Origin: Magnolia sinica
Lineage: Eukaryota > Streptophyta > Magnoliopsida > Magnoliales > Magnoliaceae
Assembly: GCF_029962835.1 (NCBI RefSeq)
Contig: NC_080573.1
Coordinates: 90,763,501-90,827,500, forward strand
Length of the DNA: 64,000 nt
Direction: 5' to 3'
Below are positions 1 to 12,709 of the stretch, in pieces; the stretch's first letter is position 1; each line of letters opens with the position of its first letter. The notes beneath the pieces are model-generated. The model was given only the letters and a program-made list of their open reading frames with translations. It ran no database searches and was not told the DNA's origin. A program made the translations under genes and the position numbers.

Positions 1-480
1 TGGCCGACCTGTTGAACAGGTCACAAAAGTATGTGAACACCTAAGAAGCACACATTCTTCAAAACGACGATCCCCGAAACAAAGAATAGTAGATGAGGAC
101 AGAGCTGAGCTCGGCTGCCATGAATAGAAAGAGGAAGGACGACCAATCATAGGACAATCATCACCCAAACAAGCAGCTCGACAGTAAGTTTAAAACTTAC
201 ACTCCTCTCAATAAAACACTCGAGCAAGTTTTAATGGAAATCCAGGACAAGCGTATCCTCCACTTGAAGTCCGATCATAATAGGAGGAGAAAAAATAAAT
301 ATTAGCTTTTTCATTGGGATCATGGACATACAACGAGTAATTATTTTAACCTCAAGCAAGAGATCAAAGCACTCATCCGCAGTGACCATCTTGGGGAATA
401 CGTCAGCCATAGAGGATATTGGGTTGCGTCAAAAGACAAATAGCCCATCAATAACGAACCAGCTAGAGAAATTTGAATGA
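1..480 (+). pseudogene. gag C-terminal part with ruined zinc knuckle (Tat element)
   Basis: The frame from about 200 reads YTPLNKTLEQVLMEIQDKR, a conserved stretch before the nucleic-acid-binding knuckle of Tat-type Gag. The knuckle region (about 290-345) keeps the HWDHGH-like core and the NLKQEIKALIR tail. The codon where the first cysteine is expected is a TAG stop and the second expected cysteine position is a tyrosine, so the zinc site is lost. Further stops occur before 200. Gag would form the cytoplasmic virus-like particle; this copy cannot. Confidence 0.72.
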
Positions 481-654
481 TTTTTAGAGGTCACAGTGGT
501 GGAGGCGATTCAAAACATGCTCGAAAAGCTCACACGAGGAGTATTAATCGTTCTGAAGAAGAGGTCCTCATTATCAGTAAGCCTCCGAAAGAGCAAAAGG
601 TGGAGGCTCATAGCCTGGCCTTTATCGAAGAAGATGCCTAAGGAATCCACCATC

Positions 655-1095
655 CGCACGATGACGTGCTTATGGTTACCCTGACCATTGGCAATCATAA
701 AGTGTTTCGAATCCTCGTGGATACCGGATCTTCAGCTGATGTCCTCTTCGGCATTTGACAAGATGGGAGTTGGTCGGTCCTAACTTCGGTCCATCAAAAC
801 TCCATTGCTCGACTTCTCAAGTGGTTAAGTCATACCTAAAGGATCGATACAGCTCCCACTTTTAGCCGAAGAGGGACAAAATCAGGTAATTACGATGATC
901 GAATTCTTGGTAGTGGACCGTTCATCTACCTACAATGAAATCCTCGGCCAACCATCTCTTAGCATCCTGAGCGTTGTGGTCTCAACCTACCACCTAGTCA
1001 TAAAATTCCCGACTAAGCAGGGTGTCAGGTCCGTAAAGGGAGATCAATATAAAGCTCAGAAGTGCTACGTGATGGCACTTAGGACTTTGCACTAA
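655..1095 (+). pseudogene. aspartic protease and protease-RT linker (Tat element)
   Basis: The frame contains the retropepsin signature [12 protein letters not shown], with the catalytic Asp-Thr-Gly at about 720-728. A stop follows soon after (TGA at about 756). In another frame, 895-1095 carries the conserved downstream block (FLVVDRSSTYNEILGQPSL, then VVSTYHLVIKFPT). The frame change and the stop make this a broken copy. In a working element this domain cuts the Gag-Pol polyprotein. Confidence 0.8.
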
Positions 1096-1259
1096 ACAAT
1101 GACCATCACTTCTTTGGACTCGAGGGAAGAGTCTGGAGAACGAGGCTGCCCTGTGGAAGATCTCATTCCCATTCCACTCAACAACTCCAACCCATGCAAA
1201 ACTGTTCAAATCAGATCATCTTTGACATCACCGTTACATGACATAATGGTAGATCTCTT

Positions 1260-1968
1260 TCGATGTTACGTAGACGTCTTCACGTAGTCGCATGAAGACA
1301 TGCCCAACATCAACCCAAAAGTCATCATTCATCACTTGAATGTCGACCTCAATTATCAACCAATTCGGTAGAAGCGCTGTGCACTCAGCCCCGAAAGATA
1401 TGCAATAATTAGAGAAGAAGTCGACGAACTCCTCAAAGTCAGGTTCATTGAGGAAGTCTACTATCCAAATTGGATAGCCAACATCATGTTGGTTAAGAAA
1501 GCTAATGGGAAATAGTGGGTTTGTGTTGACTACAAAGACCTGAACAAGGCCTGTCCCAAAGATAACTTTCCCCTTTCCCGAATTGACCAACTTGTCGACA
1601 GCACCACTAGGCACGAGCTACTTAGTTTCAAGGATGCTTATCCTAGTTATAATCAAATTGTAATGCACCCATATGATAAGACAAAGACAACATTTATCAC
1701 CGACAAAGGTCTTTATTATTACCAAGTTATGCCATTTGGTTTGAAAAACACTGGATCCACTTATCAGCGGCTGGTCAACAAAATACTCGCCCACCAAATA
1801 AGGCAAACAATGGAAGTCTACGTCGACGATATGCTTATCAAGAGCATCAAGGCAATAAATCACATCTTTGATCTCAAGGAAAAGTTTCTCATCTTTCAAA
1901 AATATAAGATGAAGTTAAATTCGAACAAACGTGCTTTTGGGGTTAGTTTGGGAAAATTCCTCAGTTTC
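1260..1968 (+). pseudogene. reverse transcriptase, N-terminal and catalytic part (Tat element)
   Basis: Conserved RT blocks occur in order: LVKKANGK near 1490, VDYKDLNKACPKDNFPL near 1530-1572, VMPFGLKNTGSTYQRL near 1726-1770, and the catalytic YVDD box at 1819-1830 followed by DMLIKS. Stops interrupt the frame near 1287, 1370 and 1515. The coding sequence is cut after the GKFLSF block by the solo LTR at 1969 and continues in register at 5368. Gypsy order (RT and RNase H before integrase) holds. The copy is inactive. Confidence 0.9.
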
Positions 1969-4900
1969 TGTAACATCCTAGATTTTCATTGTTTTGAATT
2001 TCCAAAAACCCTTAAAAAATTTTTATATAATTAACTTATATTATCACTTACTGACCATTAATACTCAATGTTAATTTTATACGGGTAGTACCAATAAAGA
2101 ACCACACAAATCCGATTAATCAACCATAAGAAGCCAACAAATCCGACCGATCACTTAAACACCGAGTTTAGCCACATTTACTCACACAGATCCTAAATCT
2201 AGCCGACCTATCTTTAATTAGTTAAGACAATTACAACTAAATAAAGACCTCCTAAAATCCAAGATAACTAGTGGTCAAATCTTAATTAACAAACCAAACT
2301 GACCCCATATCCTTTTAATTACAACTAAATCGTGATTATAATCAAATCTCTATTTTCTCTAGTTGGGAATAGGCCACACTATGAACTTAGCTAATCCAAA
2401 CCCTTATGATTGTGCACGAGAAATCTCGCTACCCAATTCATTCTAGAAATGCCCTGATTATCCAAACAAGCTCTAAACCACTTGTTAATGGGCCACTAAA
2501 CCCGAGGCTATAGAAATATATTCATCTTAGTGGGCTTGACATCCATCGTGGGACATTGAGCTGAGATCGTGTCTCGAATCGTTCAACTTGGAATCGCAAG
2601 TCGAGTGTTACTTGGGCTGTGTGAATACCTTATATGAAAATATGGAACTCAAGTGAAATAAGTCCATTTGTTCTTTCACAAAGTTGTAACTTTCAGACCG
2701 TCGATTTATAGCAAAATTCAAGGTACCGATTAAAAATATTTCTCCACATATATCTGTATAGTCGCAGCCCCGATCGACCATCGGTGACCGTTGAATAGAA
2801 TTCTGATCATATCCGTCAATCGGCGCATCCAAATGGTGGGCCGATCATATCCATACATAAATCATCATTAAAGATAACTATCCTATGGTGTATATCGACA
2901 TGTACACCCCATAATGGATTGTAGAAGTTAGAAAAATACTCCCCTATGGCTAGTATAATAAAAACTCACCCCTTAGGGCCATTTACACCAAATCTGGCAC
3001 TATATAAAGCCTTCATTTGGGCACCCCCTCCTCCTATATGAATTTTAACAAGAAAAAAAGGGGAGAAAGGGAGATGAAAAGGAGGAGAAAGGAGGAGAGA
3101 GAGAGAGCTTGGGGAGTGGGTGTTTGTGCACTCCCACCCTCTTATCCCCTCTCTAGCCACCTTACCGCTCATGGATCATTTGTGGAGTTCTCTCGGTGCT
3201 GATTGGAGGAAAGAAATAAATTTTACTCTCTAATCTAGTCTTTTAGGTTAGATTTTCTAGTCCTTATAATTGTTTGTATGATTATTTAAGCTTTGGTGGA
3301 TTTTTCCTATCACCCTAATCGTAGGAGCGCTTTGAGTCAGGCGAATCATTGTAAAAGGTGAGGACCATTATCCCTATGTTACTTTTTATCGACCCTTGAG
3401 GGTCCCAGTTAATGATCTTTTGTAGTGAATGTTTTATTGATTGTTAACATGTCCATATTCTAAGTTTGATTACAACATGTATGGTTAGTCATTTATTGAT
3501 GTTCATGTGTTTGATAAAACGTCTAAGTAATTGAAAGTGTTGATCTATTGATGCTCATATGCTTGATGGAATGCTTAGGTAAATATGGGTTTTATTGATG
3601 TTCAAATGTTTGATAAAAATGCCTAAGTACATGTGTGGTTCTATCGATGCTCACATGTTTGATAAATTGCCTAAGTGGTGGCGTTGTGCTAATGATTCTC
3701 ACATATTTGATGAAGTGCCTAAGTGGCTATGTTGTTAAATCCACGCTTGACAACATGATGAATTGTTAGGTTGTAGTGATGCTTAGGTTACTTACAACGT
3801 TGGGAAAGTCGGCTAACCGCCCGAACTAAGGGGTGGCCCGAGTTAGGTGGGCCACCCTAAGCTTGTTCGATTGACCTGGGTCAAATACGGACAACTGACA
3901 GTAGATGGACTACATGGGATGCTCGCACCTAATGTCAGTTGCGTCGGAGTTATCCAAGTAAATCAAATTAGCCTAATAGTCTACTGACCATGTATGTTCA
4001 CAATGTATAATAACACCGAATAGAATCTAGGATACCCTGTTTTCATTGAATGAGTCTACTTTTAACTGTTAGTGGTACGATCTATAAGACTCATGGGCTG
4101 AGCATAGTGTTATGTGACACCGTGTCCAAGCTGTCGACCTACGCTGGGGTGACGAGTCTCCCCGTAGTGACCAATGAGTAACCAAGAAGGCTATGAGCCT
4201 AATATATCAAACTATAATGATGCAACGACCACTCCACATTTGTGTTTAGGTGATGACTCTTATATCATTTGTAAGCGCCCTCCACCTGGTGATGGGCTGC
4301 CTAACCCTAGCGTCCGAACTGTGTCATCCGGGTCCTTGATGTGCGATTAGTTGGGACAGTTGGTTGGGCCAGTGTTAGCCTCGCATTGATCGGGGAGTTC
4401 TCGTCTGGGTAGTAAACCCACCCATCAATGGGCCACCTAACCCTATGCATCCGGACTATCTCTTCTGGGTGCTTGATGTGGAATCGGTCGGGCCAGTGTT
4501 AGCCCCACATTGATTGGAGAGTTGTCATCTGGGTAGTAAACCTGAATCCTGATCAAGGGACACAAGTAAGGAGCCGCTTTGGCTGCCTTGAACCTAGTGA
4601 TTCAGTTGAGACCACGATAAAATAAGGGTATCCTAACTTTCCCAATATGCTGGATGAATGGAACTTAATAATTACTTGGCTAACATGAACATTTATCGCA
4701 TTAGTTTAGGTTGGTGACTCAACAATCGAGGTCGCATTGAGGGAGTGTTGGTCATATGCGAACGTATAAATGAAATCGCTTGAGGGAGTGCTATTTGGAA
4801 AGAGCATGCATCATGTCATATATTCATATGCGCATTTAACAAGAGTATTTAGGAAATGCTTGTTTAGTTGTTTATCATTAATTGTGCTGATTAGGTTGAT

Positions 4901-5362
4901 AACATATGTAACTTAGAACTAATGGAACCATTAAGTTAGCTACTCACTCCTACCTGGGAAGGTGTTTTAAAACACTAACTAGGCATATCATTGATGCAGG
5001 TGCTAGTGAGACCTCAGACAGGTAGGCTTATATCGGGTTGTGCCAACGCCATTATGTTTTAGAAAATTGGGCGTAAATTGAAAGCTTTACACTTGGGTAT
5101 GTATATTGTGGCTTGTATAATTCCTATTTTGGACGATCACTACCATTGAAATTATATTTTTGACTGTTAGCTCTACTATTCTGAATCATTCGTTATCTCT
5201 ACCGCGCTTTGGATCTACTAAGTGAATTGTGTTACTCTGATTATCCATGTGCGGAATGAATGTGAATCTGAATGAGGTCACATGTGCATTCTCACTGGGT
5301 TAACACCCGGGAACTCGGGATCGAGGTCTCTATACTCGGGTGCCCATTTTCAGGGTGTTACA
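1969..5362 (+). mobile_element. solo LTR A1, inserted in the RT of the Tat element
   Basis: It begins TGTAACATCC and ends GGGTGTTACA, a TG...CA element with matching inverted ends, and is flanked by the perfect 5-bp duplication GTTTC (1964-1968 and 5363-5367). The 3394 bp hold no gag or pol and no second LTR, so a solo LTR left by LTR-LTR recombination is the simplest reading. A TATA box at 3001 followed by a GA-rich leader (3043-3110) gives plus orientation. The tract at 4085-4200 is the reverse complement of 11395-11475 in A2, so both are one family. Length and ends suit chromovirus (Del/Tekay-like) LTRs; that assignment is inference. Confidence 0.87.
3001..3007 (+). promoter_or_regulatory. 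TATA box of solo LTR A1
   Basis: TATATAA lies about 1.03 kb into the LTR. It is followed within 40-110 bp by a purine-rich GA leader typical of LTR transcripts. The related LTR A2 has the mirror-image TATA at 12703-12709. Confidence 0.5.
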
Positions 5363-6110
5363 GTTTCTTTGTTAGCCAATAAGGAATTAAAGCAAACCCT
5401 AAGAAGATCAAAGCTCTACTCGACATGGATTCACCAAAGTCGACCAAAGACATCCAACGGCTCACGGGAAGGATCGTTGCACTCAATCACTTCGTGTCCT
5501 AAGCTATAGACAATATCTCCCCTTCTTCAAATAAATGAAAGGGAAACAACTAATAAATTGGACCAAAGAATGTGAGACAGCCTTCCAAAAGCTTAAACAG
5601 TACCTTAGGTCGCTTCCATTGCTCTTCAAACCCGAGCAAGGTGAATGTCTATTGCTATATTTGGTCGTTTCTGATGTTACAGTTAGGTCGGCCTTAATTA
5701 GAGAACATGAAGGAAAGCAATTCTCGATATACTACGTCAGCAAAGCCCTCATTACGGCCAAAAGTAGATACCCGAACCTGGAGAAACTAGCACTAGACTT
5801 GGTCATCTCTTCCTGACAACTGCAACTGTACTTTCAAGCTCACACTATCATTATCTTGACCGATCAGCCACTCCATCAAGTGCTCCAAAAGCCCGAAGCT
5901 TTGGGAAGACTGACCAAATGGGCGATCGAGTTAAGTGAGTTCGATATCAAGTACCGTCTTCGGACAACCATTAAAGGACAAGCAGTGGCAGACTTAATCG
6001 CCGAGCTAACTCCTACACTCGGACAAGAAACCGACCTACCCAGGTTAAAACTTATCCCGAGAGTTCAACAAGGTCAGACATCCAGTTCACAAGTTGATCT
6101 CGACCTACCT
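5363..6110 (+). pseudogene. RT tail and first RNase H domain (Tat element)
   Basis: The frame resumes right after the duplicated GTTTC with the RT thumb/connection block (IKALLDMDSPKSTKDIQRL, then TGRIVALNHF). From 5535 comes an RNase H of Gypsy type: WTKECETAFQKLKQYL, a SDVTVRSALIREHEGKQ stretch, YPNLEKLALDLV and, from about 5857, LTDQPLHQVLQKPEALGRL. It ends with KGQAVADLIAEL near 5980-6010. Stops at 5502, 5535 and 5814 and frame changes break it. Confidence 0.85.
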
Positions 6111-6577
6111 AAATGGAAACTATATGTTGGCGGCTCATCCAAATAGTCCTAGAAACCCCAGATTGTACATGCATGCAATATGCCTTAAGATTCGGATTTC
6201 AAGCCTCTAACAATGTAATGAAATACAAAGCTTTACTCATCGTATTCAAGGTGGTAGCCACTATGGGAGCTCAGCACCTCGAAGTCTTTAGCAACTCCCA
6301 GTTGGTCGCCAATCAAATAGCAGAGGCATACCAAGCCAAGAAAGAGCACATGAAAGCCTATCTACGGAAGGCCAAAGAATTGGTCAAAAAATTCCAAAAA
6401 TGCAGTGTCGCTCTAATTCCTCGGTCGGATAATTCCAAAGCTGACATGCTTGTAAAGCTACCTACTGCGGATAAAGATGATATTCTAAGATCAATCCCAA
6501 TTGAGTTCCTTATCAAACCGAGCATTGACGAGGCCAACCTCGCCACAGTTCTTTTGGTAAGTTCAGAACCTACTTGA
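6111..6577 (+). pseudogene. second RNase H domain, Tat-specific
   Basis: The frame reads ASNNVMKYKALLIVFKVVAT, then GAQHLEVFSNSQLVANQI and IPRSDNSKADMLVKL, the pattern of the extra RNase H found after the first in Tat elements (usual forms VDGSSN, EYEAL, FSDSQL). Three acidic positions look lost: VGGSSK replaces the usual VDGSS near 6122, KYKAL replaces EYEAL near 6222, and FSNSQL replaces FSDSQL near 6289. The last aspartate, in SKADML near 6440, remains. The domain is recognisable but almost surely catalytically dead. Confidence 0.82.
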
Positions 6578-7415
6578 GTGGATCCAATCGTTAAATACCT
6601 CAAAGAGGACAAGTACCCGAAGATCGAATGGAAGCACATAGACTGCGAACTAAAGCGGCTTGCTACACCATACTCAATGACATCCTTTACCAAAAAGGAT
6701 TCTATATCCCCTATCTTAGATGTCTTTGACTAGATGAAGAAGAATACGTCCTAAGGGAAACACACAAGGTATCTATGGAAACCACTCTGAAGGCTGAGCC
6801 TTAGCTCACAAGGTTATTCGATAGGGGTACTATTAGCCTACCATCTAGGCCGATGCTCGACAGTTTCACAGAAGTGTGACAAATGCCAGTGCTTCGCAAA
6901 TGTGCCTCGGTAGCCTCTTGAAGATCTCACTCCTATGATCGGACCATGTCATTTTCCTAGTGGGGAATCGACATCATCGGTCCTCTCCCAACTGGCAAAG
7001 GTCAGATCAAGTTTGTCATGGTAGCGGTTAATTACTTCACGAAGTCGGATGAAGCCGAACCTCTGGCAATGATAACTGAGCAAAAGATCATAGACTTTGT
7101 TTAGAAGAACATCATATGCAGATTCAAAATTCCTCGAATGATCGTCTTAGACAATGGAAAGCAGTTCGATAACAAGCAATTCTAGGGAATGTACGAGAAT
7201 CTCAGAATTTGTAATGTTTACTCTTCGCTGCAACACTCATGGGTAAGTGGACAGGTTGAAGTAGTCAACAAGATCATCAAGCATCATCTCCGAACTAAGC
7301 TCAAGAAAGCCAAGGGAGCATAGGCCAAGGAACTCCCTAAAGTCCTTTGGGCATACCGAACTACTGCCTGAATGGCCACTAGGAAAACTCCCTTTTCTTT
7401 AGCTTACGAAGCAGA
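6578..7415 (+). pseudogene. integrase, N-terminal and core part (Tat element)
   Basis: Degenerate integrase spread over several frames: a KRLATPYSM-type opening near 6655, a GHCGA-like lead-in near 6770-6840, a zinc-finger-like CDKCQCFA near 6880-6900, a central core near 6950-7200 (WGIDIIGPLP-like segment at 6961) and, at 7375-7415, RKTPFSLAYEAD, the conserved block just before the C-terminal domain. Element B1 is inserted at 7416. The missing continuation is the 9 bp at 42236-42244 and then 51993 onward. Many stops; inactive. Confidence 0.8.
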
Positions 7416-8295
7416 TGTAAGGCCCGTATCTTAGTCTGTACCATTCCATAGATTCCTGCAATCCTCCCTATCAAATTCTGGTGACCCACGGCCTGTAATC
7501 GGCATTTGCACATGAACCTGAGTCGCACCCTGTCAACCTGAGTCGACTCAACCCGAGACTTATACCCTAACGACCACATCATTGTCGCGGTTCCAACACT
7601 GCATCTCATGCACCAAGGCGATACCTAGGCTAGGAGCTGTGGGCCTACGCATATCTCAAGGAAACATTGCGCATTTGCGAAGTCCAAGAGAGGAATCTCT
7701 ATAAAATATCCCATCAATCCCATTAAGGGTCAAGCATAAGTCAAGTACACACATCACTCAACACATCACCCAACACATCACTCACCCCATCATAACCCAT
7801 ACCTCTCTTACACAACAACCCCAAAAGTCAACATTCCATCCCATCTCTTCTCTCTCTCCCATCCATCACTCCATCACATCTTCTCTCTTTCTTATTTCTC
7901 CCTTCTCTTCTAAGTAATCCAAAAAAAAAAAACCCAACGTCCAAGCATTTCTAAACTCCAAGAGTTTTGTGTGTGGCCCACTTCCTACCACTCTCATCTC
8001 CCATCTCAACCCTCAATACTTTATCATCTTTCATTAAGATCGAAGCCAAGGAGTTTGGCGTTCCATCGGACTAAGAAGATCAACGGTGGGTGATCCTAGA
8101 TTTACATTTTTTTGTTGTGATTTAAGGGCCCACATATGGTGGGACCCACCTTGATGTATGCTTTGTAACAAAGAGGCGCCTATAGTGGCGAGGACCCTCT
8201 ATCACCATCGATCTCTCCCTTTCACTCCATCTCTCTCTTTCCCATGTGCCGTGGACCCCACCTTGTTATTTATGTGTGAATCCAACCGTCATGAT
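7416..8295 (+). repeat. B1 5' LTR, first part
   Basis: It matches 35043-35717 and 39001-39150 of the B1 3' LTR. In the first 60 bases the two copies differ at six places, all transitions. It carries the LTR TATA box, a CT-rich leader, an A-run at 7921-7932 and the start of the GTGGGACCCACC module region. Element B2 is inserted at 8296 after ATGAT. Confidence 0.88.
7700..7708 (+). promoter_or_regulatory. TATA box of B1 5' LTR
   Basis: TATAAAATA lies 285 bp into the LTR; the same sequence sits at the matching place of the 3' LTR (35327-35335). A CT-rich leader follows. Confidence 0.55.
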
Positions 8296-9713
8296 TGTAA
8301 GGCCTGTATCCTAGATCGTACTGTTCCATAGGCTTCCGCGGTCCCCGCGGTCGAATTCCGACAAGCCATGATCTGCTACCGACAATTGGGACCTGAGACT
8401 TGTACTATTGTGAGTAGTGTCCCATATATCAGAGTTGGCATGACCCGAGACTTGTACTATTGCGACCGCGTCGTCGCCGCGATTCTGACGCTGCATCTCA
8501 TGCGCTGAGGCAATACTCGAGCCAGAAGATGTGGACCCACGTTCAGTTTGAGAAAAATGCCGTGCGTTGCAATCCCAAGAGAAATATCCCATCAATCACC
8601 TCTCATGTCAAGTACAAAACCCCATCCCCAAGCGACCCCAAAGTCAAAGCAACTCATCCCTCACATGTCAAAGTACACATTACCCATCACTCACCTTTTC
8701 ACCTATCACCCTCTTACATCACTCACACCCCTCTCTCTCTCTCTCATAGCTCTCTCTCATTTCCTCCTAAGCAACCCATGTCCAAGCAAGCTCCATGAGA
8801 GAGAGCTTTGTGTGGCCCAATCTCTACCTCCCATCTCTACCATCCAAAGTCCATCTCGACCATTGAATCGTACCCCTTGGATCTCTAGATCGCATTGGCG
8901 GAAGAAGGAAGAGGAGATCAAAGGTGGGTGCTTTTATTTATTGATTTTATGATTTCAAGGCCCACATATGTGGGACTTTTCTTGATGTATGTATTATATA
9001 GGGATGGCCCATAGTGGCGGGGTCCCTCCCCTCCACCATCCGATCTTTCTCTCTCTCTCTCTCTCTTTGTGTGATGATTGTGTGGCCCACTGTGATGTAT
9101 CCATGCCATTCAGCCATCCATTTGGACGTGCTGGGTAGGGCCGACCACTGATGTATCATTATATCCAACACCGTTCATCCAAAGGGACCTACGTGGTGTA
9201 TATATTTACATCCAAGCCATCCATCCAGTGCACCTGGACACTAGAGATGTATATAATATATATTATTCGGTGGGCCCTGATGTACGCGGTACCCACCTTA
9301 GAAAGTAGATTGGCTGGAGTACGCTGTACCATCTACATAGCCGTTGTATTGAAATAGTAAGTTCTGTGGGTCCCACCGGCTATCCACACCATCCAGATGA
9401 CTGGATAGTGGGACCCACCTCTAATCTCATGGTCCCACACCATCCATCTAGGTCATGTAGACCCCAGCTGCCATCAGCAGATCCGTGGAGCCCACCTTGA
9501 TGTATTTATTTGCATCATCCATTTGGATGGTGCTGTCCAGGGCCACCGTGATGTATCTGTTCTATCTACGCTATCCATCATCTGGATGGTGGGCCATCCC
9601 ACCTAGTGACATCATCAGATCCTGTGGACCCCACTGTGATGCATGTGTCTTGCGTCTACACCATCCAGTCCAAATGAACGGTGGTCGCTAGACGTGGCAG
9701 GCTACAGGTGTTG

Positions 9714-9816
9714 TTTATATTATATATAATATAATATATAAACATCTGCCTTTCAGATGGTATTAATATATTATATATTATATTATATATTTATATATGT
9801 ATATATCATATATGGT
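9714..9816. repeat. AT-rich palindromic tract, only in the 5' LTR of B2
   Basis: About 100 bp made almost wholly of TATA/ATAT steps with two mirrored halves around CATCTGCCTTTCAGATG at about 9744-9760. The B2 3' LTR has no such tract at the matching place (about 18850). It arose after insertion or was lost from one LTR. Confidence 0.7.
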
Positions 9817-12604
9817 GGGCCCCACGTGGGAACCCACCTTGCTGTATGTGGCCTATATCCTCACCGTCCATGTGATCTGAACGGTGCGACCTGGACGTGA
9901 GAAATCCAAACCTTCCATCCATTTCATCTGGTGGGCCACACGTGTGGACCCCATCATGAGGTATGGGTTTTATCCAAGCCATCCCACTGTAGGACCCCAC
10001 CTTGATACATGTATTGTATTCACGTTGTCCATCTATGTTGGGCAGTTTGAATGGTGTTATGCTACCCCGATGTATTGGTTCATCCACACCATCCAGATGA
10101 TCTAGACGGTGTTGAACGTGTTTGAACGATGATGAGAACTCCACCATGATGTATGTATCTTATGTCCACACAGTTCTTCTGCCGGTCCCACCTTGATGGA
10201 TGTGATTCATCCACACTGCCCCGGCCATGTGATAGGGCCCACCTGTAATGTATATTTGAGGGCCACCTATAGTGTATATTTGAGGCCCATATGTAAGGCC
10301 CAATGTGGTGTATATTAGGCCCAAGTGATGGGGCCCATTGTTATTGTAACACCCTGAAATTCGGGGGTCGAGCATAACTCAGCTCCCGAGTTTCAAAACA
10401 TCACTTATGCAACATATGCAATGATGGATGTATGTTGTCTGTATGAGTGCATAAAACATGGAGTAGATTAAGCCAAACTGCAAACATAATACAGGGATAG
10501 GTGAAAGACGCAAGCGGAAGACTAAAGAAATATAAGTGTACATGTGCAAGTCCCTGTGATATGTATGCTCTGCCAGGTCATAAGTACAAGTGCTTGTTTC
10601 AAAATATAAGTATTAAAATGAAATCATCCATTACAAAATAAACCCAGAATCCTCATAGCTCAGGACACGGCTCACATGAACCCGCCTGAGAACTGCATAA
10701 AAGAAACGCGTTATCGTCATCCTCATACTCTTGCTCTGCCTCGGGGGTCGCATCATCTGCATCTAAGACAGAATCTGGTTAGTGTTGAAACACCGTCCCA
10801 GAATGTGGGAGTGAGTGATCAACTCAGTGGAACTATACAGTAAAAGTTAACATATTATTAATTCAATCAAGCAGTAATGATAAGGCAATACAATCAAACA
10901 CGTCCTAATTACTCTTGTTAATGCAAGGATGTATGCAGAAATGATGCATGCTCTCTCCTGCACTCCCTCAGCGTCTTCATCTTACGGTATGCATGACAAC
11001 CTCCCGCAGTGCTCCATGACACCAAGGCACATGCAATGCGGTGCATGAACATGATTGTCAAGTTGTTATTAGTCCTTTTCATATAGCAAAATTGGGAAGA
11101 TAAGGTACCTTCCTCATATCAATTCCCAAACAGTGATCCATTCTAGGGTCGTCAGTCCTAGACCATCTCATACGATATTGTGGTTCTAGGTCGCTGCAAG
11201 GGGCTCGTCACCAATCAATGCATGCCTATCATACTTTAGTTACTACCCTAAGGCTCGTCGCCTCAACGCAGTATCAAAGTATGCTCGAGGTCACTACAAA
11301 GGGCTCGTCACTAATCAATTTAGGCCGATAGCACGAATATAGTGTCCCATACCACCATAATCGGCTTACGAGTCTGAATTACTCACTGGTCACTATGGGG
11401 AGGCTCGTCACCCTAGCATAGGCCGACAACTCGACCACGTGTCCCATACCACCATGCCCGGCTCATGAGTCTTAGCGGATCGAGGTACCATAGTTGACGG
11501 GATTACACTGGTAAGTTTGGTACCCTAGATTCAAACAATAGCGTCCATACATGGTGCACATCCACCGGGACAATCGGGTTACTTGACAAACTTGACTAGC
11601 ACGAGCGCACGTTGAGTTGAATGACATAGAGTGCGCAAATATCCTGTGTGGCCAAACCACTGCCGACAACCCTAATACGACTCGGGTTCGTCAAACACTT
11701 CCTACGTGGCGAAAATAACCTCGGCGAGGAACTCAAGGTTTATTACCAATTCTCTGGACTATTTCATAGTCCCAAGCACATTCAAGTACAACAGATATTC
11801 ATACCAGCAATTTAGAACAGTGATGGATCAACAATTCTAATCATACAAGCATGTGAGCATTTGTTGCATATCAACTTAACATGAATTCACACGTAAGTAA
11901 CGTCTAAGTTAAACAGACAAAGTATATAGATTGCATGGAGGAAATCATACACATCATTAAGATAGTTGAGAATCTCTTCTCAACGCCCATAAAAGTACAA
12001 TATGTTACACACTTATTCATTCAGACATTTCTATAAACACTTAGGCTACAAATTCCAACATACATGACGTATGTTGATGATAGCTCACCTTAGGACAATT
12101 CCTCTTGCCAAGTAGTTGTTACACATACAACTAGCATAAACATGCGGCAATTAATCATGGCAACCACATACTCATATTACATATGTATACGATACTTTCT
12201 ACATATACATGGAATACACAAATCTCAATATAGTTCATATATATAAAAAACGCAATACAAACATCGCATTTGGCATGTGAAATTGCACCCACAACAATAA
12301 TAAACCACTAACCGACATTGAAAGCCTTGAAAACCATAACCTATACAAATATAGTCCGCACCTTAAACCAGAAAGTGTGCAACAGATCAGATTCAGACAA
12401 TAAGTCTTCGTCAACGGCAACTAGATAACCTAAGGCAGGATTGAAAAGAGCTACATCAACATTTAGACTATTCTAAGCTCCAAAACAGGTTAGGATTTGA
12501 TCGACTTACCCAAGAACGAACTGAGAATCACCGGAATAACGATTCAGATGCGATGGTTTGGGTACGCAGAGTAACAGGGAAGAATCTCAAGATGATTCAC
12601 CAAC

Positions 12605-12652
12605 TTCTCTCTCACTTTCTCTCTCTTTTCCTCTCTCTCTCTCTCTCTCTTA
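12605..12652. repeat. CT microsatellite in A2 leader
   Basis: CT-rich stretch ending in a perfect CT run at about 12630-12650; a GA leader on the transcribed (minus) strand. Confidence 0.75.
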
Positions 12653-12702
12653 GCTAGGGTTTGGAAAATTCGTATGGAATTGAGAGTGAGGGTTTAAGGT
12701 CT

Positions 12703-12709
12703 TTATATA
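12703..12709 (-). promoter_or_regulatory. TATA box of solo LTR A2
   Basis: Read on the minus strand the site is TATATAA, followed within about 100 bp by a GA microsatellite, as in A1. Confidence 0.45.

Noticed and set aside
1969-5362. Possible independent genes within the 3.4-kb A1 insertion
   Set aside because: No ORF over 75 codons resembles a family; ends and target duplication identify it as an LTR.
8460-8952. Overlapping Ser/Pro/His-rich ORFs (112, 134 and 60 codons; repeated at 17458-17952)
   Set aside because: They lie in the LTR leader of B2 and recur in both LTRs; composition follows CT-rich DNA and frames are not conserved between copies.
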